A stretch of DNA of 41,726 nucleotides from Hydrocarboniphaga sp. (GTDB taxonomy: Bacteria > Pseudomonadota > Gammaproteobacteria > Nevskiales > Nevskiaceae). The stretch is from NCBI RefSeq assembly GCF_028291725.1, contig NZ_JAQGNT010000105.1, positions 1-41,726 on the forward strand, written 5' to 3'. A program made the position numbers and the translations under genes. Positions 24,210-33,232 of the stretch are shown piece by piece; position 1 is the stretch's first letter, and every line of letters begins with the position of its first letter. The notes beneath the pieces are model-generated. The model was not told where the DNA came from and ran no database searches. It saw nothing but the letters and a program-made list of their open reading frames with translations.

Positions 24210-25904
24210 TCAGAAAGAAGTCTTGAAGCTAAGCGAGAGCCAGCCCTTGTCGTTCAGGCCGAACGGGCCATTGCCACCCGAATACGCGGGCAGCGGGGAA
24301 GCTGTCGAAGTCACTTCACCCGGATTCCAGTAGTAGTCCTGGTACTGCAAGGTGAACGAGTACTTCTGCCGATAGGTTGCGTTGACGCCTGCGGACCAGA
24401 CGATCGAATCCTGTGCGTAGAAAGCGCCCGCCGCATAAGCGGGGTTTCCCGCGATGCCGAAAGTTCCCGAAATCGGCGCAGCAAAATCCCAGGACGGAAG
24501 CACTTGCAGCCACTGTGGATTGAACAGAACGGAAAGCGCGAAGGAGTTTTTCGTGGCGCAGCCGTCATTGATTCCGCCGGCTCCTCCGGTCGCAGCGTTG
24601 ACGCAGGACGCGTAGCCCTTGCCGTTGAACACGTCGGCGTTCTCCGTCACCTTGTCCAAATGCGTGTAGACCACTTCGCCGAGCACGACGCCCGTGTCCC
24701 AGATGGCGTTCGATCCGAGCTGCAGAAACGCATTGACCAGCACGTTCACGATGTCGCCGCGCGCGCCTTCACGATAGGGCCCTACCTTACCGTTGAAAAA
24801 CGCACTGTTGAGTGCGGTGTCGGTTCGCATGTTCACTTCGGTGCCAACGCTGGCAGGGCCGAATGTGCGCTCATACGAAATGCCGTAGAGGTTCACGTTG
24901 GTGGCATACGAAAGGTGGACATCGCCAGACCCGAATGCCGCGTCGTTGATCTCGCCCAGTGTCCAGGGCTGAACTTCGTCGAGCTTGCGGAAATAGAAAC
25001 CGAGATCACCGCCGGCCCATGTGGGCGACCATTCGGCCTTCACGCCGAAGTTGTTGTTGACGTTCTTCGGATCGTAAGCCTTGCCCGCCGTAAGACCGCC
25101 GATTCCTGCTGACGGTGGGCCTTCGTACAGCAAATCCGAAGGGGCCAGGTAGGTGCCACCTTCCGGGTAGCGGTTGGATGCATATTCAAGGAAATACTGC
25201 GCGCTCACCGACAACTCCGGTGAAAGCTCGGCAGTGGCATTGACCTGCGTACGCGGCAGGAACAATTCTTTGACCTCGGAGCCGGGCTGGGAGAATCCCT
25301 TGATGAAATCGGTCGGCTGCTGTGAGTAGGAGATTGCGGCGAAGCCAAAGAACAGGCCATTTCCCCACTGCTGACTCAGGCGCCCTACCTTGATATACGC
25401 CGGTGTGTCGCCAATCTTGAAGTTCGACCAGACAAACGAGTCCAGCAACTGGCCGCCGGCAATATGGTATTTTTTGGTGCGGCCGCTGTATTCGCCGCTG
25501 GGATACGTGGATCCCGCCGCGTAGGCGGGATCGTTCGGATTGTTCTTCACGTCATCGTCGTAGGCGAAGTCCTTCCAGCCCGTGCCGGAAGCGCGGAAAC
25601 CCATGCGGTCCTGATAGGTGCTTCCAAATTCCAGGATGCCCTGCAGCCGATTGGTGACCAGGTCACCCTTGTCGAACTTGTAATCCCCTTCGTCGTTCCC
25701 AGGATTGTTGCCGATGTCGGCATTGCGCCCATCCATGCGCATACCGATCGTGTACTGCACCGAAGTATCGAGGTTGATCGTCCAGTCCGGCCCGGTATTG
25801 AACTTGTAGGCGTGGGCGATTCCCGGCCCCAGTAACGGTACGACAGCCACTGCGGCCAACTTCCTGATGCCCACGCGATGAGCACGGCTCCGCGTTTGTT
25901 TCAT
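24210..25904 (-). CDS. DUF1302 outer-membrane protein (probable beta-barrel channel)
   Basis: A 564-residue protein with a signal peptide (MKQTRSRAHRVGIRKLAAVA, ending near GIAHA-YKF). The mature part is rich in alternating strands with aromatic girdles (WTINLDTSVQYTIGMRMDGR, YTLAP-free NQLQGILEFGS-like blocks) and ends in an aromatic residue (LSFKTSF), as outer-membrane barrels do. It fits DUF1302, a FadL-like group linked to uptake of hydrophobic substrates. Start ATG 25904 is chosen for its GGAG ribosome site; an open frame begins at 25925. First gene of the four-gene envelope unit. Confidence 0.85.
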   Translation of the reverse strand: MKQTRSRAHRVGIRKLAAVAVVPLLGPGIAHAYKFNTGPDWTINLDTSVQYTIGMRMDGRNADIGNNPGNDEGDYKFDKGDLVTNRLQGILEFGSTYQDRMGFRASGTGWKDFAYDDDVKNNPNDPAYAAGSTYPSGEYSGRTKKYHIAGGQLLDSFVWSNFKIGDTPAYIKVGRLSQQWGNGLFFGFAAISYSQQPTDFIKGFSQPGSEVKELFLPRTQVNATAELSPELSVSAQYFLEYASNRYPEGGTYLAPSDLLYEGPPSAGIGGLTAGKAYDPKNVNNNFGVKAEWSPTWAGGDLGFYFRKLDEVQPWTLGEINDAAFGSGDVHLSYATNVNLYGISYERTFGPASVGTEVNMRTDTALNSAFFNGKVGPYREGARGDIVNVLVNAFLQLGSNAIWDTGVVLGEVVYTHLDKVTENADVFNGKGYASCVNAATGGAGGINDGCATKNSFALSVLFNPQWLQVLPSWDFAAPISGTFGIAGNPAYAAGAFYAQDSIVWSAGVNATYRQKYSFTLQYQDYYWNPGEVTSTASPLPAYSGGNGPFGLNDKGWLSLSFKTSF

Positions 25905-26083
25905 TGCATTCTCCATTCTTTGCACTTTTTAGTACGTCGGTGTGTGCTTTCAGGCATCACGCCGACGCTCCCTCACGTCTTCACCAAGTCGCGCCATCGA
26001 GGTTCGTTTGGAACCTAACTGCGAGTGGCTTGGCTTATTCGCTTTTGATGTGGCCGCTTTCGCGCGCGTGCCTGATTTGATCG

Positions 26084-26686
26084 CTACGCCGGACAGCGCC
26101 GCCGTTCTTCCCTTCTTCGCAGGTGGGCCTTGTTCGCCGTTGGGGCGTTCGGCGGTGCGTAGGCGAAATCACTTAGGGAGGTGATAGCCGGAGCGGACGC
26201 AAAGACCTTCTCCTTGTCGTAGCTGGTCTCCGGCCCTGCATACTCGGGCAGAGTGTCAGACAACGCCCCGAGTACGTTCCGAAGCCATGACACGGTCGGC
26301 AAGGTACTGAAGTGTTGTGAGCACGCCCAGAGCGATGCATCGTTTTCCCAATTGAGGCAGATGTCGCGGGTGTCCGATTCGAAATGGAATGCATGGATTC
26401 GCCAGGAACAGCCATTGCCGTCCAGATGTTCGAGAACAAGCGTGTTCTTCAGCTCTATGGTGTCACTGCCGAGGCCCGCCTCTTCACGAATTTCAGCATA
26501 AGCCTGCGACAGCGGTGTCTGGTTCTCGTCGAGAAAGCCCGTGATGCAATGCCATTTTCCGTTGTCGCCGCGCACCTGCGCGCTGCGCCGCATCAGGCAG
26601 ATATGTTCACCGTGGGTGATGACCGCGAGCACGATCTCGGTGCTCATGTCGATTTCTGGGTTTTGCGATAGACAAGACATAGGCAC
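26084..26686 (-). CDS. NUDIX-domain protein with a divergent Nudix box
   Basis: A 200-residue protein with a NUDIX fold at about residues 15-140. The Nudix box begins G-FLDEN and ends EIREEAGL, but the first conserved Glu (G-x5-E) is Gln and the Arg before EIREE is Ala; the metal-binding EIREE core is kept. Activity on nucleoside diphosphate derivatives is therefore possible but altered. The start is GTG 26686 with AAGGA 9 nt upstream; ATG 26680 or 26647 are alternatives. The 60-residue C-terminal tail is basic and unmatched. The link to the catabolic neighbours is unclear. Confidence 0.75.
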   Translation of the reverse strand: MPMSCLSQNPEIDMSTEIVLAVITHGEHICLMRRSAQVRGDNGKWHCITGFLDENQTPLSQAYAEIREEAGLGSDTIELKNTLVLEHLDGNGCSWRIHAFHFESDTRDICLNWENDASLWACSQHFSTLPTVSWLRNVLGALSDTLPEYAGPETSYDKEKVFASAPAITSLSDFAYAPPNAPTANKAHLRRREERRRCPA

Positions 26687-26784
26687 CTACATTTCCTTGA
26701 GCTTTGGCACGACTGCTTCGTCGGACCGTTGCAAGGTTTCGAAGTACAGATGGGGCGTCAGGACGCCTCTTTCATTGGATCGTG

Positions 26785-27282
26785 CTATTTGATCTCAAGC
26801 GGAGGCTGAATCTTTCCATAGGCCCCCTTGTGGAAAAGAAGCGGCGATCCCAAGTGGTGAATATCGAGATCGTGCACTTGGCCGATCGCGATGTAGTGAT
26901 CACCAGCCTCGTGGACGGCGTGGAGCGAGCAGTCGATCCATGCCAGCGCTCCGTCCAGGATGGGCGCCCCTCGCGTCGACAGGCGATGCGGCACTCCCTC
27001 AAACTTATTGGGATCTTTCGACGCGAGAATCCGGCATAGCGATTCTTGGTGATCTGCCAGAACGTTGACGCAAAAACTCTCGCAGGCCTCGACCTTCGGC
27101 CAACTGGATGAACCCTTGTCGGGAAAAAAAGCGACGAGCGGGGGATCGAGCGACACCGAGGTAAACGACCCGACGATCATCACTGCAGCCTTGCCGTCTG
27201 GCTGGGTACCGGTGATGGCACAAACACCGGTCGGATAGTGCCCCAATATCTGGCGGAAAGTGCCGGGATCTTTCTTGCTCAT
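26785..27282 (-). CDS. Flavin reductase (FMN-binding, HpaC/HsaB-like)
   Basis: A 165-residue flavin reductase-like protein: FRQILGHYPTGVCAITG at the N-terminus, VGSFTSVSLDPPLVAFFPDK in the FMN-binding core, CESFCVNVLADHQ, and the closing GDHYIAIGQVHDLD. It would reduce FMN with NAD(P)H and hand FMNH2 to a two-component monooxygenase. The two luciferase-like monooxygenases at 31234 and 34895 are the natural partners. The ATG at 27282 has GAGG upstream and starts the conserved part; the frame opens at 27309. A palindromic operator (27354-27369) lies 72 bp upstream. Confidence 0.88.
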   Translation of the reverse strand: MSKKDPGTFRQILGHYPTGVCAITGTQPDGKAAVMIVGSFTSVSLDPPLVAFFPDKGSSSWPKVEACESFCVNVLADHQESLCRILASKDPNKFEGVPHRLSTRGAPILDGALAWIDCSLHAVHEAGDHYIAIGQVHDLDIHHLGSPLLFHKGAYGKIQPPLEIK

Positions 27283-27353
27283 GACCGTCCTCGCAGGGTT
27301 AGGCGGCACACTGTCCGGTGCCGCTACGTTTGTTGTGTCGCCGGTTTTGTCAG

Positions 27354-27369
27354 TCTAATCGTGATTAGA
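27354..27369. promoter_or_regulatory. Catabolic-regulon operator 1 (before the flavin reductase)
   Basis: Perfect 16-bp palindrome TCTAATC-GT-GATTAGA, i.e. TCTAA-N6-TTAGA. The same half-sites recur at 36076-36091 and, with changes, at 27541, 30959 and 31185. Probably a binding site for one of the two TetR proteins of the cluster. Confidence 0.6.
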
Positions 27370-27540
27370 TTGGAATTGCAAGAGGTCACCACTTGGCCCC
27401 GCCGCAGGCGGCCAACCATGAGTCGCGTCTTGGAAAATGTTCAGTAAAACACGTGTTTTTAAGCATTTGTCCGACAGGGCCTCAACCGGATGGCGGATGT
27501 CGACGTGGCGCAACTTGACTTTATAGGGCATGCGTAATTT

Positions 27541-27556
27541 AATAACCGACGTTAGG
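27541..27556. promoter_or_regulatory. Weak operator copy (before the SDR gene)
   Basis: AATAA-N6-TTAGG, 33 bp before the SDR start. It keeps TAA-N6-TTAG of the regulon palindrome, but the left half is degenerate. Confidence 0.35.
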
Positions 27557-27589
27557 CTACTACCAAAATTATTGAGATAGGAGAGTTTT

Positions 27590-28336
27590 ATGGACCGGCT
27601 TAAAGACAAGGTCGCCGTCATCACCGGCGCAGCACGCGGCATGGGCGCGTCGCACGCCCGCGTCTTCGCGCGCGAGGGCGCAAAGGTCGTTCTTACCGAT
27701 CTCAACGTGGAGGCGGGTGCGGCGCTTGCCGCGGAAATCGGACCGTCGGCAGTCTTTCTCAAGCAAGACGTCACGAGCCCCGCCGACTGGCAGAAGGTCA
27801 TCAAACAGGCCGTCGATGCGTTCGGGACGATCGATATTCTGGTCAACAACGCTGGCGTGCTGGGGCCGATGGCGTCGACCGAACAGCTCACGGACGCCGA
27901 TTACCAGTTCGTCTGTGCCGTCAACCAGCATTCGGTGTTTCACGGAATGAAGGCAGTGCTGCCGACGATGGTCAAGGCCGGCCGAGGCTCCATCGTCAAC
28001 ATCTCTTCGATCGCCGGCATGGCGGCCAACTACGGCTTTCCCAGCCTCGCCTATGTCGCGAGCAAGTTCGCGGTGCGCGGCATGACGAAAGCCACGGCGA
28101 TGGAGTACGGAAAGCACAATATTCGGGTCAATTCGGTGCACCCTGGCTTCATCCAGACACCGATGATGGTGGAGGCGACCGACGAAGTCGGTGGTGAAGC
28201 GCTGGCCCAGATTCCCCTGGGCCGCATCGCGGATCCTTCCGAAGTCTCCAACCTTGTGCTTTTCCTTGCGTCCGACGAATCCTCCTACATCACCGGGTCT
28301 GAACACCTGGTCGATGCCGGGATGCTGGCTCACTAG
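27590..28336 (+). CDS. Short-chain dehydrogenase/reductase (NAD-type)
   Basis: A 248-residue classical SDR. TGAARGMG (12-19) binds the cofactor, D37 at the end of the second strand favours NAD(H), NNAG is at 86-89, and the catalytic set is S139/S140, Y155 and K159 in AYVASK. The C-terminal GSEHLVDAGMLAH is typical of hydroxysteroid- and alicyclic-alcohol dehydrogenases related to FabG. It would oxidise a secondary alcohol of the substrate. GATAGGAGAG is a strong ribosome site. 17 bp before the next gene, so co-transcribed with it. Substrate not predictable. Confidence 0.92.
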   Translation: MDRLKDKVAVITGAARGMGASHARVFAREGAKVVLTDLNVEAGAALAAEIGPSAVFLKQDVTSPADWQKVIKQAVDAFGTIDILVNNAGVLGPMASTEQLTDADYQFVCAVNQHSVFHGMKAVLPTMVKAGRGSIVNISSIAGMAANYGFPSLAYVASKFAVRGMTKATAMEYGKHNIRVNSVHPGFIQTPMMVEATDEVGGEALAQIPLGRIADPSEVSNLVLFLASDESSYITGSEHLVDAGMLAH

Positions 28337-28353
28337 GCCATCTGGAACCGCAT

Positions 28354-29124
28354 ATGGCACTGGTCGAGTTCACTTGTCGCAAGCATGTCGGCGAGGTTGT
28401 TCTGAATCGGCCGGCGGCGCTCAATGCGATCAACGATGAAATGGAGGCGCTGCTGGCTGCGGCATGGGAGCAGATCGATGGCGACCCGGGCATCTGGGTC
28501 GCCGTGCTGCGCTCGCAAGGCACCAAGGCGTTCTGCGCAGGCGGGGACATGCGAGAGCCGCCGCAGGGCCATGCCGGTCTTTCTTTGGGCGGTGGCATCA
28601 CCGGAATCGGCGGTCGTTTCCGCCCACTAAGAAAACCGTTGGTCTGCGCAGTAAACGGATACGCACTCGGCCTCGGATTCGAGATAGCGCTGTGCGCCGA
28701 TATCCTGCTGGCCTCGAGCGATGCGCGCTTCTCTCTTCCCGAGACCCGGAACGGGGTGATCGGCCACTGTGGCGTGGTCCATCGAGCCATCCGACAGCTT
28801 CCACACCATATCGCGTTGGCCCTGATCATCGCCGGCGAAACGCTCGATGCAGCGAGCGCCGCCCGCTTCGGCCTCGTCAACGAATGCGTGGACGTGGGCG
28901 GCCTGCCGGACGCGATCGACAGATGGATTTCGAAGCTGCTGCAGTGTTCGCCGCTGGTCGCGCAGGCTGCCAAGGCCGCGGCGACAGCCGGCCTCGGCGT
29001 GAGCCTCCCGACGGCGCTTTCGCAGCGCTATCCTTCCATCGATGCGTATCAGTCGACTGCAGACGCCGCCGAGGCAACGGCCGCGTGGCGGGGACGGCGG
29101 GCTCCCGTCTGGCGTGGCGGCTGA
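28354..29124 (+). CDS. Enoyl-CoA hydratase/isomerase family protein
   Basis: A 256-residue crotonase-fold protein. The oxyanion-hole segments AFCAGGDM and NGYALGLGFEIALCADI are present, and both positions of the usual catalytic glutamates carry Glu (in GLGFEIAL and in FSLPETRNGV), so hydration of a double bond in a CoA thioester is likely. It sits 17 bp after the SDR gene with which it forms an operon. The C-terminal region is shorter in basic residues than that of FadB-type enzymes. Step in side-chain or ring-fragment breakdown; exact substrate unknown. Confidence 0.9.
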   Translation: MALVEFTCRKHVGEVVLNRPAALNAINDEMEALLAAAWEQIDGDPGIWVAVLRSQGTKAFCAGGDMREPPQGHAGLSLGGGITGIGGRFRPLRKPLVCAVNGYALGLGFEIALCADILLASSDARFSLPETRNGVIGHCGVVHRAIRQLPHHIALALIIAGETLDAASAARFGLVNECVDVGGLPDAIDRWISKLLQCSPLVAQAAKAAATAGLGVSLPTALSQRYPSIDAYQSTADAAEATAAWRGRRAPVWRGG

Positions 29125-29257
29125 CGACCGATCCTATTGTGCTGATTCATGCTTCTGGAATGAGCGGGTGGTGCTGACTGGATGGGACGACAACATCTGC
29201 CCCCTTGCCCCCGAATTTGAACGGCCACGCTTTCGGGGCTGTCGCTGCGCCTTTGCG

Positions 29258-30943
29258 TCAGCCGGGGTTCCTCGCTGCCAGCCGTTGCGACAGTGCCATT
29301 TCTTTGAGTGCATTTTTTTGCACTTTCCCCGTGCCCGTTTTGGGAAGATCGGATTCCAGGACGAACCAGATGTCACGGGGCATCTTGTACCCCGCAACGC
29401 GGGTCGCGAGCCACGCGCGCAGCTCGTTGTCGTCGATCTCCTGGCCGTCACTACGCACGATCCAAGCACAACCGATTTCTCCCCAGCGATCATCGGGCAT
29501 GCCGATGAAAAACGCCTGCGCTACGGCAGGATGCGTCGTCACCAACTGCTCGAGTTCTTTGGGCGACACCAGTTCGCCACGGCTCTTGTATAGCTCCTTC
29601 GAGCGCCCCGTCAGGAATAGATTGCCATCAGGGCGAAATTGTCCCAGGTCGCCGGTACGCACCCAACCGCCTGGCAAAAACAGCTTCGCCGTTTCCTCGG
29701 GGCGACGGAAGTAACCGAGGCTGTTCATCGGCCCGCGTGTACAAAGCTCACCGGAAGTGCCCGCCGGCAAGTCGGCGCCCGTCACCGGGTCGATGGTCTT
29801 GAATTCGCAAATCCTGCCGCCGTGATCGGCGAGCCCGGCAATGCCGGCCTCCACGATGCAGCCTTGCGTCTCGGCCACGACTTCAATCGAATCACCCGGC
29901 CTGGTACAAACGATCGTCGCCGTGACCTCGGTCTGACCGTAGCTGGTGAAGATCTCATCGCAACCGAGGATCTTCTTGATCTCTCGCCACACCCAGCTCG
30001 GTGTCGGAGCCGCAGCGCTATGCACCGCATTGAGCGATGACAGTTCGTAGGATTTGAGTTTCGCCTGCTCCATCAGCGCGATCGTCATGGTCGGAACACC
30101 CATGAGGTAGGTCGCGCGATGCCGCTCGACAGCCGACAGCAAAGTATCGGGCTCGAATCGCAGGAGCGGCACGATCGAGCCGCCAACGATCATTCCAGAG
30201 AGCAGGCCAACCACCAGTCCGAAGCCGTGATACAGAGGCAAGGAGAACACGGCGCGACGGCCATCCTGGAATGCCTGGTGATAAGCCCCGGCATAAGCGG
30301 CCCGCAAGAGATTGTCGTGAGTCTGCAGCACCCCCTTGGGGGATCCGGTGGTCCCGGAGGTGAACATGATGACTGCCGGATCGCGAGGCGAGAGAGCGGG
30401 TGTCGGTTCTCCATGGATCGAAAACGAATCCAGAAAATCGCCGGGGGCGTCGGCATCGTAGATGAAGCCAGCCTTCAACTCCGGGAGCTGCTTGCAGTCA
30501 CCCGTCCGCCAGCCCGGCAGCCTGCTGTCGAGATCGCGGTCGAACCGACGGGAACCGAAGCGCGCCATGCTGATGAGGACCGAGCAGCCGGATTCGCGCA
30601 GCACATATTCAAGCTCTGCCGATCCGTACAGCGTGTTGATCGCAACTGCCACGGCCCCTGCCCGCCAGATGCCGAACAGGAGCGATACGGTCAGGGGATA
30701 GTTGGCCATCAACAAGCCAACGCGATCCCCGGGGCGCACCCCCAGACCGGCCAGGCCGGCAGCGATCGACTTCGACTGTTCGCAAACGCCCGCGTAGGTA
30801 AGCGTTTTCGCATCGGTGATAACCAGCGGGCGGTCGCCGTAGTCCGCAACTGTGCGATCGAGATAGTCGGCCAGCGACATCTCGTCCCAGGCGGGATGAC
30901 GGTCAGCGATAGCCTGACGCCGCTCGGTGATCGTTCGACTCAT
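29258..30943 (-). CDS. Acyl-CoA synthetase (class I adenylate-forming ligase)
   Basis: A 561-residue ligase that activates a carboxylic acid with ATP and CoA. Motifs: TSGTTGSPKG (195-204, P-loop-like), YGQTEVT, GWVRTGDLGQF, GRSKELYKSRGELVSPKELE hinge region, and PKTGTGKVQKNAL with the catalytic Lys near the C-terminus. The family includes medium-/long-chain fatty acid, aryl and terpenoid acid CoA ligases. It has an AGGGG ribosome site and is divergent from the LLM operon, with a weak operator copy (30959-30974) in its promoter area. Confidence 0.92.
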   Translation of the reverse strand: MSRTITERRQAIADRHPAWDEMSLADYLDRTVADYGDRPLVITDAKTLTYAGVCEQSKSIAAGLAGLGVRPGDRVGLLMANYPLTVSLLFGIWRAGAVAVAINTLYGSAELEYVLRESGCSVLISMARFGSRRFDRDLDSRLPGWRTGDCKQLPELKAGFIYDADAPGDFLDSFSIHGEPTPALSPRDPAVIMFTSGTTGSPKGVLQTHDNLLRAAYAGAYHQAFQDGRRAVFSLPLYHGFGLVVGLLSGMIVGGSIVPLLRFEPDTLLSAVERHRATYLMGVPTMTIALMEQAKLKSYELSSLNAVHSAAAPTPSWVWREIKKILGCDEIFTSYGQTEVTATIVCTRPGDSIEVVAETQGCIVEAGIAGLADHGGRICEFKTIDPVTGADLPAGTSGELCTRGPMNSLGYFRRPEETAKLFLPGGWVRTGDLGQFRPDGNLFLTGRSKELYKSRGELVSPKELEQLVTTHPAVAQAFFIGMPDDRWGEIGCAWIVRSDGQEIDDNELRAWLATRVAGYKMPRDIWFVLESDLPKTGTGKVQKNALKEMALSQRLAARNPG

Positions 30944-30958
30944 GTAAGACCCCTATTA

Positions 30959-30974
30959 CCTAATTACCATTAAA
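30959..30974. promoter_or_regulatory. Weak operator copy (before the acyl-CoA synthetase)
   Basis: CCTAA-N6-TTAAA, one of the degenerate copies of the TCTAA-N6-TTAGA palindrome, 16 bp upstream of the acyl-CoA synthetase start on the minus strand. Confidence 0.4.
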
Positions 30975-31184
30975 ATGAATCTTCCGGAAATAAACGTCAA
31001 GAGGCAGAATCCAAGCGCGGGAAGGCAGTGAGAGGAACTTGGTGCCGGCGGTGGCATAATTTACGAGAAAAAATATTTTAAATACATCAATATAAACACG
31101 TACCGCGCCAAGACTCGGCTTCCCTGGACTTGCCTGGCAGTCATCCATCTCAAGTTATTTATGTTTTGGGTCTTGCCAAATTTA

Positions 31185-31200
31185 CCTAATTTAAATTAGT
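31185..31200. promoter_or_regulatory. Operator copy before the LLM/ECH/SMP-30/TetR operon
   Basis: CCTAA-TTTAAA-TTAGT; the core CTAATTTAAATTAG is a perfect 14-bp palindrome. It lies 34 bp before the LLM start, in the place expected of a repressor site, and shares the TAA-N6-TTAG layout with 27354-27369 and 36076-36091. Confidence 0.55.
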
Positions 31201-31233
31201 CTGTCATCAGACATCACAGCTTGGAGAAGCGGC

Positions 31234-32319
31234 ATGGACGTGGGCTTGGGCTTGACCTTCCAGAACTTGAAAGACACGGTCACCGACATCGAGGTGTTCC
31301 GGCATGAACTGGCGCTCGCCGCGCGCGCGGAAGACCAGGGATTCGATTCGGTATGGACGCCAGAGCACCATTTCACGGGCTACATGATGACGCCCAATGT
31401 TCCGCAATTCCTGTCGTGGGTTGCCGGGCAGACCAAGCGCATCAAGCTGGGCACCACCGTGACCGTGCTGCCCTGGCAGAATCCGGTCCGGATCGCCGAG
31501 AGCTTTCTGCTTCTCGACCAGCTTTCCGAGGGGCGCGCCATCCTCGGAATCGGACGGGGACTCGGCAAAGGAGAATTCGATGGCTTTGGCGTTCCGATGG
31601 GCGAATCCCGCAAGCGCTTCCGGGAATATGCCGAGGCGTTGCTGAATGCGCTCGAGACGGGCGTCATGGAGTATGAAGGCACCTACCTGAAGCAGCCGCG
31701 GGTCGAACTGCGGCCGCGCCCCTACGCAAGCTATCGCGGACGGGTGTTTGCCTCGGCGGTGTCACCGGAATCGGTGCAGCTCATGGCCAATCTCGACGTC
31801 GGCCTCATGATCATTGCGCAGAAGCCATGGGACCGGGTCGAAGAGGACATCGTCGCTTATCGCAAGCGCTTCTTCGAGATGCAAAGCCGACCGGCTCCCA
31901 AGCCGGTCATGGTCGCCTTCGTGGCCGTAAACGAGGACGCCGCCAAGGCGCGTGAAATGCGCGACAAGTATCTCGTGGAATACGCGCGCTCGACGTCGGA
32001 GTTCTATCAGTTCTCCAACAAGGGATTCGCCTCGATCGACGGCTACGAGTACTACGGCGCGCTCGCGGCAAGCGTCGAGAAGCATGGCATCGAGAAGTTC
32101 AACGACTTTCTCGCCGACCTGCAGGTCTATGGGCGACCGGAGGAAGTGGTCGAGAAGCTCAAGCAGATGGTTGCTCGTTTCGACGTGGGCAGCTTCATTA
32201 TTTACACGCAGTTTGGCGACATGCCATTCGAAGTCGGCCGCGCGAATTATGAGTTGTTCGCGCGCAAGATCCTTCCCCATCTGAAGGACATCAATGTGTC
32301 TGGGGCGCTGGCCATTTAG
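31234..32319 (+). CDS. LLM-class flavin-dependent oxidoreductase (luciferase-like) 1
   Basis: A 361-residue bacterial-luciferase-like TIM-barrel monooxygenase. It starts MDVGLGLTFQN, has DSVWTPEHHF, IKLGTTVTVLPWQNPVRIAE and GRAILGIGRGLGKGEFDGFG, all typical of the LLM superfamily, where FMNH2 (or F420) binds at the C-terminal end of the barrel. With the flavin reductase at 26785 it would form a two-component monooxygenase, possibly of Baeyer-Villiger type since an SMP-30 lactonase-like gene follows. GGAG ribosome site. First gene of a four-gene operon; no relation of high identity to the second LLM gene is seen. Confidence 0.88.
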   Translation: MDVGLGLTFQNLKDTVTDIEVFRHELALAARAEDQGFDSVWTPEHHFTGYMMTPNVPQFLSWVAGQTKRIKLGTTVTVLPWQNPVRIAESFLLLDQLSEGRAILGIGRGLGKGEFDGFGVPMGESRKRFREYAEALLNALETGVMEYEGTYLKQPRVELRPRPYASYRGRVFASAVSPESVQLMANLDVGLMIIAQKPWDRVEEDIVAYRKRFFEMQSRPAPKPVMVAFVAVNEDAAKAREMRDKYLVEYARSTSEFYQFSNKGFASIDGYEYYGALAASVEKHGIEKFNDFLADLQVYGRPEEVVEKLKQMVARFDVGSFIIYTQFGDMPFEVGRANYELFARKILPHLKDINVSGALAI

Positions 32320-32355
32320 TGCCTGATCAAGACGGGATAAAGCAGGAGGAATGAC

Positions 32356-33207
32356 ATGGCAGACGAAGAGAAACTTCTTTGCTACGAGATTCGGGACGGC
32401 ACTGCCTGGATCACGCTCAACCGGCCCGAGAAGCGCAACGCACTCAGCGAAGAGCTGCAGGAGCAACTGAGCGCATCGCTTTGGGCTGCCGACGAGGACA
32501 ATCGGGTCCATGGCGTGGTCCTGAAAGCTGCAGGGCCTGATTTCTGCTCGGGCTACGACCTGCAGCGGTACGACCAGCCAGTGGCAAACCAGGTTGGCAC
32601 TCAGCGCGGCCGGGCAAAATTCGACGATGACAGCTGGCATCAGGAGAAAGCACAGCGGCTGAGGATGACCTTGTTCGACATGCACAAGCCCGTCATCGCT
32701 CAGGTGCACGGTCGCTGCCTCGCCGGTGGGACTGATCTGGCGCTGTTGTGTGACATGGTGATCTGCGCGGACGATGCCGTGTTCGGCTTTCCTCCTGCCC
32801 GCAACCAGGGATCGCTTCCCAGCCACATGTGGCTATACCTGGTCGGCCCGCAATGGGCGAAGCGCCTGTTGCTCACCGGTGATTCCATTCGGGGAGACGA
32901 CGCCGCGCGATTGGGCCTGGCCCTCAGGGCGGTCCCTGCTTCTGAACTCGAAGCGGAAGTTGCCGCGCTGGCGAGCCGCCTGGCCCTGATCGATGCCGAC
33001 CTGCTGAGCGCCAACAAGCGCATCGTCAATATCGGCCTCGAACTGATGGGCGCGCGGACGCTGCAGCGAATGGCAGCTGAAATGGATGCTCGTGGCCATC
33101 TCGCCGCGAGTCGCGCCCGCTTCAACGAGGTGGTGCGGACCGATGGCCTGAAAGCCGCTGTCCGGATGCGAGACGAGCCGTTTGGCGACTCTTTCGTGAA
33201 GATCTGA
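32356..33207 (+). CDS. Crotonase-fold protein lacking the usual catalytic glutamates
   Basis: A 283-residue enoyl-CoA hydratase/isomerase family member with strong ribosome site AGGAGG. The fold signatures are present (ITLNRPEKRNALS, DFCSGYDL, HGRCLAGGTDLALLCDMVI), but the first catalytic position is Asp (GGTDLAL) and the second is not Glu (FGFPPARNQGS). It belongs to a crotonase subgroup with PPAR at this place. Ordinary hydratase activity is therefore doubtful; C-C bond cleavage, isomerisation or thioester hydrolysis are alternatives. It lies 36 bp after the LLM gene in the same operon. Confidence 0.85.
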   Translation: MADEEKLLCYEIRDGTAWITLNRPEKRNALSEELQEQLSASLWAADEDNRVHGVVLKAAGPDFCSGYDLQRYDQPVANQVGTQRGRAKFDDDSWHQEKAQRLRMTLFDMHKPVIAQVHGRCLAGGTDLALLCDMVICADDAVFGFPPARNQGSLPSHMWLYLVGPQWAKRLLLTGDSIRGDDAARLGLALRAVPASELEAEVAALASRLALIDADLLSANKRIVNIGLELMGARTLQRMAAEMDARGHLAASRARFNEVVRTDGLKAAVRMRDEPFGDSFVKI

Positions 33208-33232
33208 ACCAGTCTGGGATGAGGATTCCGCG

